Assembly: GCA_023418705.1 (NCBI GenBank)
Contig: JAEZYZ010000185.1
Location: 1-8,006 of the forward strand
DNA from: Pseudomonadota bacterium
GTDB lineage: Bacteria > Myxococcota_A > Polyangia > Polyangiales > Polyangiaceae
DNA: 8,006 nucleotides
Direction of reading: 5' to 3'
The notes beneath the pieces are model-generated. The model did no database searches, was not told where the DNA came from, and saw nothing but the letters and a program-made list of their open reading frames with translations. The position numbers and the translations under genes were made by a program. Below are positions 1 through 4,516 of the stretch, piece after piece (within the stretch, counting starts at the first letter, position 1; each line of letters starts with the position of its first letter).

Positions 1-37
1 TGTTGGCGAAAAACGATCGAGCAGGCATCTTGGACAT
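1..37 (-). CDS. 5' end of a minus-strand gene leaving the window
   Basis: Only the first 12 codons are visible, starting with ATG at 37-35 (MSKMPARSFFAN). The start is supported by a strong Shine-Dalgarno GGAGG (complement of 44-48) placed 6 nt upstream of the ATG, better than most starts in this window. The product cannot be identified from so few residues. It would be transcribed away from the PIN-domain remnant, so 38-121 would hold its leader and promoter. The alternative is that this is a chance ATG behind a purine-rich run. Confidence 0.45.
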   Translation of the reverse strand, partial: MSKMPARSFFAN

Positions 38-121
38 GGGGAACCTCCGTCAGGGTGTGTTCAACAGCTCCTTAGACGAAGGGACCCCTCCAAAAATTCA
101 TGCGCTCCGAGGAAGATCCAC

Positions 122-382
122 GCCCCGTTCAACATCAGCGATTTCCCAGACGATCAGCTCGCGCCCTACAATGTCGAAGCCAAGCACCCGGACGAGTTCG
201 TCCTCGACGTGGTCGATCTTGCGCCCGGAGTGGTGAGCACCGTCGTGATTCAGCAGGCAGCAAGTCTGCAGAAACCGCCCAGGACTGCCGGTGATCTCCT
301 TGAAATCCTTCGCGACCAAGGACTCGTGCGCTCTGTCGCGAAGTTGAGGGAGCTCTTTGGCGCCGCCAGTCCTGCTCCCTAA
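122..382 (+). pseudogene. C-terminal remnant of a PIN-domain (VapC-like) toxin
   Basis: The frame ending at the TAA at 380-382 encodes PFNISDFPDDQLAPY, then NVEAKHPDEFVLDVVDLAP, then a helical tail ending LRELFGAASPAP. The pattern 'T/P-FN-x-x-DFP ... YN(I/V)EA-x-(H)PDEF ... VDLAPG' is the C-terminal third of one PIN-domain toxin group, including the late acidic region near the last active-site Asp. The N-terminal half, with the first catalytic Asp and the central acidic residue, is absent. The frame stays open to the window start, but the upstream translation is not PIN-like and has no credible start. A degenerate 'ALRGRS' in another frame just upstream hints at a rearranged junction near 104-121. 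The fragment should lack RNase activity. The minus-strand ORF over the same bases is a shadow. Confidence 0.65.
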
Positions 383-635
383 GGCCCTGGGCTGCGCCCC
401 ACCCGCTGGTACTTTATTCGGCTCCGCCACCCCGGAACGCAAGGCCTGCACATGCTGAACCGTGCCGGACGACATGCGGTCGCCGAGGCGGCGATGGCAG
501 GAGGCTGAACGAACGGGTATCTGTCGTTGGAAATCTGCCCCGCTTACCGCCTTGCGGCTCGCCCAGGGGTCGAACGACTCGCTAGAGCGACAAACGGTTG
601 CGGAGCAAGCCGTTTGTCGCGGAAAATGAGACCAT
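383..635. other. Decayed or intergenic stretch with no convincing gene
   Basis: No complete gene is apparent. In the frame that follows the PIN remnant's stop, a short open run ends at a TGA at 506-508 with the gene-like tail LHMLNRAGRHAVAEAAMAGG. It has no recognisable start or family and may be another eroded fragment. The rest, 509-586, shows nothing I can support. The 587-620 hairpin is listed separately. Confidence 0.4.
587..620. repeat. Strong 15-bp hairpin with one bulge
   Basis: GCGACAAACGG (587-597) pairs perfectly with CCGTTTGTCGC (610-620). Inside it TTGC (598-601) pairs with GCAA (605-608) around a GGA loop, leaving only G609 bulged. No T-tract follows on either strand, so an ordinary intrinsic terminator is unlikely. 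It lies 15 nt before the longer inverted-repeat element at 636-751 and may be part of the same palindromic cluster. Confidence 0.7.
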
Positions 636-751
636 CTAGAGCACCGAGCCGTGAGCAGACGAGAGGGTTTCCCGAAGGATCGGGGCCCTCACCCGGATGG
701 GGGCCCCGACTCTTCGGGATCTCCGCTCTGGCAAACTGATCGGTGCTCTAG
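636..751. repeat. MITE-like palindromic element with 12-bp terminal inverted repeats
   Basis: CTAGAGCACCGA (636-647) is the exact reverse complement of 740-751. Nested inside is a second long stem: TCCCGAAG (670-677) with CTTCGGGA (712-719), a 3x3 mismatch, then CGGGGCCC (681-688) with GGGCCCCG (701-708). The whole 116 nt can fold into a two-stage hairpin. No ORF inside looks real. Size, perfect ends and nested symmetry suit a non-autonomous miniature element or a dispersed structured repeat. No clear target duplication is seen (CTAG-like sequence occurs on both sides). It could also be a transcribed structured RNA. Confidence 0.55.
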
Positions 752-769
752 GTCTAGGTTGCCTGAGCA

Positions 770-913
770 ATGGTCCCTCGCAGCGAACCTCCCAGAAGTC
801 TTCAGCGCTCTCCCGCGATCGACGCTTTCATCGAACCCGCCGAGACGATGGCTTTGACGGCGCTGCAGGCGCTTCTCTGCGCCGGCCGCTGCACCTGGGA
901 GGTGGTGCCATGA
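770..913 (+). CDS. Small hypothetical protein coupled to the next gene
   Basis: A 47-codon frame from ATG at 770 ends ...CAGRCTWEVVP with the TGA at 911-913, which overlaps the downstream ATG at 910 as ATGA, typical of translational coupling. The stretch from about 812 onward (PAIDAFIEPAETMALTALQ) has strong G/C third positions, like real genes of this genome; the first ~14 codons are less convincing. No good ribosome binding site precedes ATG 770, so the gene may be the truncated 3' end of something longer, possibly cut by the palindromic element ending at 751. Family not recognised. Confidence 0.35.
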   Translation: MVPRSEPPRSLQRSPAIDAFIEPAETMALTALQALLCAGRCTWEVVP

Positions 914-1119
914 AGACCATGCCGCTGGACGAGTACCGCAGCCTGATAAACGAACTCCTGATCCTGAGAGAAGCCGAAGGAGGCGACTTGCCCGAAGAGC
1001 TCGAGTCCTCCTACGTCGAACGCCTGGACAAATTGTGGTGGAAGCTTACCGAGGACGAACGGGAGCAGTACGACAGCCAGCTCGCCGGATCTTCGCTCCG
1101 ACCGGACCGGAGACGCTGA
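910..1119 (+). CDS. Small acidic hypothetical protein, 69 aa
   Basis: The ATG at 910 is preceded by GGGAGG (897-902) at 7-nt spacing, the best start signal in this half of the window. The product begins MKTMPLDEYR and is acidic and probably all-helical, with an E/L-rich centre (LPEELESSYVERLDKLWWK) and TEDEREQYD, ending in a basic SSLRPDRRR tail. No signal peptide or membrane segment is visible. Small proteins of this build often sit next to toxin-like genes in accessory regions, but I do not recognise a named family and assign no function. Its start overlaps the stop of the preceding small frame by ATGA. Confidence 0.7.
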   Translation: MKTMPLDEYRSLINELLILREAEGGDLPEELESSYVERLDKLWWKLTEDEREQYDSQLAGSSLRPDRRR

Positions 1120-1256
1120 ACCTCATCGACTGTGAGATCGACGAAGGTGGCAGGACCGGTTTCAGGAATGGGGCATCCGCAGCCGCACGATCAGTGCCGT
1201 CACCGCCGGCATTTGCGCCCTCTGTGGGCCAGTCCCCCTGGTGATATATTGAAGCA
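1120..1256. other. Intergenic region with a short inverted repeat around the next start
   Basis: No gene is seen. CCCTGGTG (1236-1243) is the inverse of CACCAGGG (1268-1275), so an 8-bp stem would enclose the GTG start at 1257. The AT-rich GATATATT (1242-1249) stands out in this GC-rich setting and could be a -10-like element. Confidence 0.3.
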
Positions 1257-1477
1257 GTGGCTCGCACCACCAGGGCACCGAAGGCTTACCCGGCTGCCGT
1301 TGGATCGCGGGTCGTGTTCAGACTCGGGGGACAGCGGGTCTACGGAACGGTCATAGAGGATCGAGGTGCGCTCGGCGTTGGCGGCCGACGGCTGCTGAGG
1401 GTGCGGGTTGACTGGCCTGAGGCCGACGGGCCCTTCGAGTTCGGATCGCGGAGACGGAAGTGCAGGTCGCGGCGTAG
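1257..1477 (+). pseudogene. Small beta-rich hypothetical gene with a 1-nt frameshift
   Basis: From the GTG at 1257 the frame encodes a compact, gene-like sequence (GSRVVFRLGGQRVYGTV, then IEDRGALGVGGRRLLRVRVDW) up to codon 61. Around 1437-1439 the sensible reading moves to another frame: from 1439 it reads VRIAETEVQVAA and stops at the TAG 1475-1477. A single missing base near 1438 explains this, and the repaired product would be about 74 aa. The alternating hydrophobic pattern and Gly-rich turns suggest a small beta-barrel (KOW/Tudor-like), which is inference. Start support is weak (no Shine-Dalgarno). In the unshifted frame translation runs on into the neighbouring repeat and element, which is artefactual. 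Confidence 0.5.
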
Positions 1478-1503
1478 CGCCGCCCTTGCCGTGCGACGAC
1501 CGA

Positions 1504-1539
1504 GACCGAAGCCGCTTTCGCCGCACCAGCGTCCCCCCG
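1504..1539. repeat. Left 36-bp direct repeat flanking element copy 1
   Basis: These 36 nt (beginning GACCGAAGCCGCTTTCGCC, ending in C6-G) recur at 2245-2280 with one mismatch (A versus G). They bracket copy 1 of the four-helix-bundle element almost exactly. They could be a long target-site duplication, or a pre-existing dispersed repeat used for insertion. Confidence 0.8.
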
Positions 1540-1540
1540 A

Positions 1541-1894
1541 TCACCGCACCAGCCGCCACATCACCCGCCGCAGCCGGACCACCAGCGAGGTCACCGCCGC
1601 GACGTCGCTCTGCGAGCAAGCGCCGAGCGCCGCAGCGATCTCGACCGCCGCGCAAGCTTCGCAAGCCTCCGCGAGCGCGATGGCGTAGACGCGCCGCTTG
1701 TCGGCGCGGCTCTCGCGCGCCGCGCCCTCCGCGCAGTTGAGCGCCGCCGACGCGGCGCTCTTGCGAGCCTGCGCCCGAAGCTGCGCATCGGCGATGCGCG
1801 TGCCAGCGATGAGCTGCACCAGCTCGAGCGCGATCCGGTATCCATCGAGCGTGTGGTGGGGAAGGGAAGGGTTGAGGGGCTTTTGGGTCGCCAT
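1541..1894 (-). CDS. Four-helix-bundle protein (23S rRNA-intervening-sequence / Avd-like), copy 1
   Basis: The 117-aa product starts MATQKPLNPSLPHH and consists almost entirely of four amphipathic, Ala-rich helices: about 17-31 (DGYRIALELVQLIAG), 36-58 (...KSAASAALNCAEGAA), 63-92 (ADKRRVYAIALAEACEACA) and 96-115. The 'N-x-AEG' after helix 2 and the 'RRVY-x-IALAEACE' helix are hallmarks of the four-helix-bundle family that includes proteins encoded in 23S rRNA intervening sequences and the Avd accessory protein of diversity-generating retroelements. Avd is known to form a pentameric basic ring that binds nucleic acid; whether this one does is inference. The protein is basic at both ends. I chose ATG 1894 because copy 2 has an equal-length ORF and the domain starts there. 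The open frame continues upstream through the palindrome and arrays, but those contain no stops in any frame. Confidence 0.85.
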   Translation of the reverse strand: MATQKPLNPSLPHHTLDGYRIALELVQLIAGTRIADAQLRAQARKSAASAALNCAEGAARESRADKRRVYAIALAEACEACAAVEIAAALGACSQSDVAAVTSLVVRLRRVMWRLVR

Positions 1895-2006
1895 GCCGAC
1901 CCCCAAGCGCGCAGAACCCGTGACAGCGCCCCGCCGTGAAGCTCCGTAGAGTGCCGGCGCTGGCGCGGGTTGTGCGCGCCCCGAGGCGTGACGACCCAAA
2001 AGCCCC
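1876..2006 (-). promoter_or_regulatory. Long imperfect palindrome over the start codon, copy 1
   Basis: The outer arms 1876-1893 and 1989-2006 are inverted copies with 17 of 18 matches. Inner arms 1907-1930 and 1956-1979 match at 21 of 24. A transcript of the minus strand would fold into a ~131-nt hairpin that buries the ATG and first six codons of the four-helix-bundle gene in the outer stem. It could control translation, serve as a protein-binding site, or be a recombination or replication signal of the element. Confidence 0.7.
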
Positions 2007-2045
2007 GAGCGCTTCAGCATCGCATCACTCGACCCGATGACGCAC

Positions 2046-2123
<78 letters not shown>

Positions 2124-2221
2124 GGACAAGGGACAAGGGACAAGGGACAAGGGACAAGGGACAAGGGACGAGGGACGAGGGACGAGGGACGAGGGACGAG
2201 GGACGAGGGACAAGGGACGAG
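2124..2221. repeat. Heptamer array B (GGACAAG/GGACGAG), copy 1
   Basis: Fourteen perfect-length heptamers (98 nt): six GGACAAG, six GGACGAG, one GGACAAG, one GGACGAG, followed by a degenerate GGAAATG at 2222-2228. The GGAC core is the complement of array A's GTCC, so the two arrays face each other, and the sequence at the junction is GTCCGAGGAC. Confidence 0.95.
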
Positions 2222-2244
2222 GGAAATGGGGGCCCTCAGGGTGC

Positions 2245-2280
2245 GACCGAAGCCGCTTTCGCCGCACCGGCGTCCCCCCG
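2245..2280. repeat. Right 36-bp direct repeat flanking element copy 1
   Basis: Matches 1504-1539 at 35 of 36 positions, same orientation, and begins 2 nt after the last base shared by the two element copies. Copy 2 has no counterpart on either side, so the repeat belongs to the insertion site of copy 1 and is not part of the element. Confidence 0.8.
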
Positions 2281-2388
2281 GGAATGCAGCAATCGAAGGC
2301 ACGGGCGTTGACTTGCAGGCCGGTGGCCAAGCTGTCCAGCGGGTCGTCGTTGGCGCAATGGCAGATGGCCCCGAAGGTCTCCGTGGTG
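2281..2388. other. Possible gene remnant upstream of the toxin-antitoxin module
   Basis: The minus strand reads FGAICHCANDDPLDSL then ATGLQVNARAFDCCIPGG with strong G/C third positions, which looks like a Cys-rich coding fragment. It has no start, is closed upstream by a stop inside the 2389-2415 palindrome and runs into the direct repeat. I do not recognise a family. It may be a piece of a gene interrupted by element copy 1. Confidence 0.25.
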
Positions 2389-2415
2389 CCAAACTTGACA
2401 AATGGTCAAGTTTGG
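2389..2415. promoter_or_regulatory. Operator-like palindrome with an embedded -35 hexamer
   Basis: CCAAACTTGAC (2389-2399), 5 nt, then its exact inverse GTCAAGTTTGG (2405-2415): an 11-bp perfect palindrome ending 15 nt before the toxin start. A consensus -35 TTGACA lies inside it (2395-2400); a matching -10 is not obvious (CAGGGT at 2418 is poor). MqsA-type antitoxins repress their own operons by binding palindromes, so this is the natural autoregulatory operator of the module. Confidence 0.65.
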
Positions 2416-2430
2416 CTCAGGGTTGCTCAC

Positions 2431-2719
2431 GTGATCGACGGCGAGCCCTTTCGGGCCCACGAGGCCAAGAGGCGCATTCGGTCGATCCTGAACAATGGAC
2501 TCGTTGACTTCGAGGTGCCGCATTTTCGTGAAGAAGCAGCGAAGGATGACATCGAAATGACCGACGTTGTGAACGTGCTGCGCGGGCATTGTCGAGGAAC
2601 CGGAGTACGAGAACGGGGAGTGGCGCTACCGCGTTCGAACCCAGAAGTTTTGCGTCGTCGTGCAATTCGAGGCGGAGGAGGAGTTGCTCATCATCACAGC
2701 CTGGAGGTTTGCGTCGTGA
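2431..2719 (+). pseudogene. DUF4258-type (MqsR-like) toxin gene with a frameshift
   Basis: From GTG 2431 the first frame reads VIDGEPFRAHEAKRRIRSIL ... IEMTDVVNVLR (51 codons). At about 2584-2586 the good reading shifts and continues GIVEEPEYENGEWRYRVRT, then QKFCVVVQFEAEEELLIITAWRFAS, to the TGA at 2717-2719. Joined, the ~96-aa product has the DUF4258-like layout: N-terminal His/Arg helix, a 'DV-x-NVLRGG(I)VE-P-E' strand-turn, 'WRYRV' and a C-terminal 'TAWR'. This kind of small RNase-like toxin is commonly paired with a zinc-finger HTH antitoxin. The shift sits in a CGCGGGC run and equals +1 (or -2 for the usual LRGG). The cause may be decay of the toxin, an assembly error or recoding. The stop overlaps the antitoxin start (GTGA). 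Confidence 0.7.
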
Positions 2720-3204
2720 AGTGTCGTCAGTGTGGTTCAACCGAGCTTGAGCGCACTACGGTGGACCACCACTACCTCGAGTCCGGTCTACCGAACGTGC
2801 ACCTGCGTAGTATCCCAGCGCGCAAGTGCACCGCGTGCGGAGCGTTACGCATCGCAATCCCAGCCATCGAGAGCCTCCATCGGGCCATCGCACTGGCGCT
2901 GCTGAAGAAGCAAACTCGCCTCACTGGCCGCGAAGTTCGGTTCCTCCGCAAGTACATTGGGCTCAGTGGCGTCGATTTCGCGCGTCGCATCGGTGCCACC
3001 CCCGAGGCGGTTTCCCGTTGGGAAACCGATCTGAAGCCCATCGGTCCCCAGTCGGAGCGGCTCTTGCGTCTGCTGGTCGTCACGATGGGCCAGGTGCAAG
3101 AGTACCCCATCGAAAGCTTCGATTCGCTCGACTCCAAGTTATCCCTTCCCGCTGATCTGACGCTCGAACGCAGCAATCGTGATTGGCGCCCCGTGGCGGC
3201 TTGA
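2716..3204 (+). CDS. MqsA/YgiT-type zinc-finger HTH antitoxin
   Basis: 162 aa from GTG 2716, which overlaps the toxin stop as GTGA. Cys3, Cys6 (KCRQCG) and Cys38, Cys41 (KCTACG) form an MqsA-like N-terminal zinc site. A C-terminal XRE helix-turn-helix follows at about 69-120, with LRKYIGLSGVDFARRIGAT and the recognition region PEAVSRWETDLKPI, then LLRLLV. This is the architecture of MqsA, in which the zinc domain neutralises the toxin and the HTH dimer represses the operon. A further ~38 residues after the HTH (to DWRPVAA) make it longer than the ~131-aa E. coli protein. The gene order toxin then antitoxin matches mqsRA. It looks intact while its toxin is frameshifted, so it may persist as an orphan repressor. 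Confidence 0.85.
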   Translation: MKCRQCGSTELERTTVDHHYLESGLPNVHLRSIPARKCTACGALRIAIPAIESLHRAIALALLKKQTRLTGREVRFLRKYIGLSGVDFARRIGATPEAVSRWETDLKPIGPQSERLLRLLVVTMGQVQEYPIESFDSLDSKLSLPADLTLERSNRDWRPVAA

Positions 3205-3243
3205 GTTCAACCCTCGCGCGCTCTCAGCATCGAATCGTGGCGC

Positions 3244-3296
3244 GGGCCCCTGGCTCCGATAGAGCGGCGGCCTCCGGAGCCGTAGGTCGCAGGTTC
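3244..3296 (+). pseudogene. Truncated tRNA-Arg(CCG) fragment
   Basis: Bases 3258-3296 match the intact tRNA-Arg(CCG) of this window (4310-4272, minus strand) at 38 of 39 positions, covering the end of the D-arm, the whole anticodon arm with CCTCCGG context, the variable loop and the 5' half of the T-arm up to TTC of the T-loop. The 5' part is eroded: GGGCCC-CTGGCTC resembles an acceptor and D-stem, but about 4 nt of D-loop are missing. At 3296/3297 the tRNA sequence stops and element copy 2 begins. Without the 3' acceptor strand it cannot be functional. Confidence 0.85.
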
Positions 3297-3299
3297 CGA

Positions 3300-3653
3300 T
3301 CACCGCACCAACGGCCACATCACCCGCCGCAGCCGCACCACCAGCGCCGTCACCGCCGCGACGTCGCTCTGCGAGCAAGCGCCGAGCGCCGCAGCGATCT
3401 CGACCGCCGCGCAAGCTTCGCAAGCCTCTGCGAGCGCGATGGCGTAGACGCGCCGCTTGTCCGCGCGGCTCTCACGCGCCGCGCCCTCGGCGCAGTTGAG
3501 CGCCGCCGAAGCGGCGCTCTTGCGAGCCTGCGCCCGAAGCTGCGCATCGGCGATGCGCGTCCCAGCGATGAGCTGCACCAGCTCGAGCGCGATCCGGTAG
3601 CCGTCGAGCGTGTGGTGGGGAAGGGAAGGGTTGAGGGGCTTTTGGGTCGTCAT
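3300..3653 (-). CDS. Four-helix-bundle protein (23S rRNA-intervening-sequence / Avd-like), copy 2
   Basis: 117 aa, the same length as copy 1, starting MTTQKPLNPSLPHH. The proteins differ at three positions only: A2T, S103A and R114P. By my hand alignment the genes differ at 14 of 354 nt, 11 of them silent, which argues that the protein was under selection while the copies diverged. Helix layout and the N-x-AEG and RRVY-x-IALAEACE signatures are as in copy 1. The stop codon (TCA at 3300-3302 on the plus strand) lies 4 nt from the tRNA-Arg fragment, so nothing of the element extends beyond the ORF on this side. The ATG is buried in the outer stem of the upstream palindrome. A longer N-terminal extension through the arrays is formally open but unlikely. 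Confidence 0.85.
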   Translation of the reverse strand: MTTQKPLNPSLPHHTLDGYRIALELVQLIAGTRIADAQLRAQARKSAASAALNCAEGAARESRADKRRVYAIALAEACEACAAVEIAAALGACSQSDVAAVTALVVRLRRVMWPLVR

Positions 3654-3765
3654 GCCGACCCGCAAGCGCGCAGAACCCGTGACAGCGCCCCGCCGTGAAG
3701 CGCCGTAGAGTGCCGGCGCTGGCGCGGGTTGTGCGCGCCCCGAGGCGTGACGACCCAAAAGCCCC
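3635..3765 (-). promoter_or_regulatory. Long palindrome over the start codon, copy 2
   Basis: GGGGCTTTTGGGTCGTCA (3635-3652) is the perfect 18-bp inverse of 3748-3765. A nested pair, 3666-3689 with 3715-3738, matches at 21 of 24. On the minus-strand transcript the 3' outer arm contains AUG and the next codons, so the start codon would be sequestered. Only one base of the paired arms differs from copy 1 (3650 T versus 1891 C, which breaks one outer pair there). Other differences fall in the internal or apical loops. Confidence 0.75.
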
Positions 3766-3804
3766 GAGCGCTTCAGCATCGCATCACTCGACCCGATGAT
3801 CCAG

Positions 3805-3966
<162 letters not shown>

Positions 3967-4092
3967 GGACAAGGGACAAGGGACAAGGGGCAAGGGACGA
4001 GGGACGAGGGACAAGGGACCAGGGAGGCGGGACGAGGGACGAGGGACGAGGGACGAGGGACGAGGGACGAGGGACGAGGGACAAGGGACGAG
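3967..4092. repeat. Heptamer array B (GGACRAG), copy 2
   Basis: Eighteen in-phase heptamers (126 nt), mostly GGACGAG or GGACAAG, with variants GGGCAAG, GGACCAG and GGAGGCG, then the same degenerate GGAAATG terminal unit (4093-4099) as copy 1. The last three units (GGACAAG, GGACGAG, GGAAATG) match copy 1, so length change is internal. Confidence 0.95.
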
Positions 4093-4112
4093 GGAAATGG
4101 GGCCCCCAGGGT

Positions 4113-4139
4113 GTCCGCAGTCCGCAGTCCCCAGTCCCG
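4113..4139. repeat. Short outlying GTCC heptamer stretch beyond copy 2
   Basis: GTCCGCA, GTCCGCA, GTCCCCA, GTCCC resume array-A-like units outside the right end shared with copy 1. This could be the start of another, truncated array, or a tail that copy 1 lost. Confidence 0.8.
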
Positions 4140-4221
4140 TTCCAAGCACGCAGGCCGAGGTCCCCGCAGCGCGCTGCAGTGTGCCGCCCAGCGCCCGCTT
4201 GCGAGCGACCTAAGTTGCCCC

Positions 4222-4245
4222 AAAAAACAAAAGAAACGAAGCGTT
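4222..4245 (-). terminator. Possible terminator of the tRNA-Arg gene
   Basis: Downstream of the tRNA on the minus strand a short AACG/CGTT stem (4235-4245) is followed by a T-rich run, TCTTTTGTTTTTT. The stem is only 4 bp, so termination strength is uncertain, but the T-tract is exceptional in this GC-rich window. Confidence 0.4.
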
Positions 4246-4254
4246 GCTGTCTTG

Positions 4255-4328
4255 CGCGCCCGGCAGGATTCGAACCTGCGACCTACGGCTCCGGAGGCCG
4301 TCGCTCTATCCAGCTGAGCTACGGGCGC
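4255..4328 (-). tRNA. tRNA-Arg (anticodon CCG)
   Basis: The minus strand gives a complete cloverleaf. The 7-bp acceptor stem is GCGCCCG with CGGGCGC, the D-stem is GCTC/GAGC, the anticodon loop is CTCCGGA with anticodon CCG on an ACGGC/GCCGT stem, the T-stem is GCAGG/CCTGC and the T-loop is TTCGAAT. The discriminator base is G. CCA is not encoded. It reads CGG arginine codons, frequent in this genome. The 5' end lies 6 nt from a G10/C10 homopolymer. The same tRNA species supplies the truncated fragment at 3244-3296. Confidence 0.97.
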
Positions 4329-4334
4329 AAAATC

Positions 4335-4344
4335 GGGGGGGGGG
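4335..4344. repeat. G10 homopolymer followed by C5
   Basis: Ten G (4335-4344) followed by CCCCC lie between the tRNA-Arg 5' end and gloB. Such tracts are prone to slippage and to sequencing error. The remainder of 4345-4516 contains no gene, no clear promoter and no Shine-Dalgarno for gloB. Confidence 0.8.
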
Positions 4345-4516
4345 CCCCCTCGGGAAAAACGGATGGCCCCGCGGGGGCGAGCTTTCTAGCGCACCCGTCC
4401 CGGCCGGAAAAGCCCCACCTCGCCCCTTCGGCCAAAAAGTCGGGAGCGGGTCCCGCCCCAAACCGCTCCCCGAAGGCCTTAACCTACCCGCCTCGACCCC
4501 CACTTCCCCCGAAAAC

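Noticed and set aside
98..475. 125-aa minus-strand ORF
   Set aside because: Opposite the PIN-domain frame, which has the recognisable motifs; the minus reading has no family features.
2284..2715. Fusion protein joining the sequence before 2716 to the antitoxin
   Set aside because: The open frame exists only because the toxin is frameshifted into the antitoxin's frame; the GTGA overlap and Cys3/Cys6 spacing fix the antitoxin start at 2716.
3218..3236. Similarity of GCGCTCTCAGCATCGAATC to GCGCTTCAGCATCGCATC (3768-3785) in the element
   Set aside because: Only about 17 matching bases with an indel; too short to claim a second element end or a hybrid junction.
4140..4160. Displaced 3' half of the tRNA-Arg at the right end of element copy 2
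   Set aside because: The sequence GTTCCAAGCACGCAGGCC shares only scattered bases with the tRNA 3' end, so reconstitution across the element cannot be shown.
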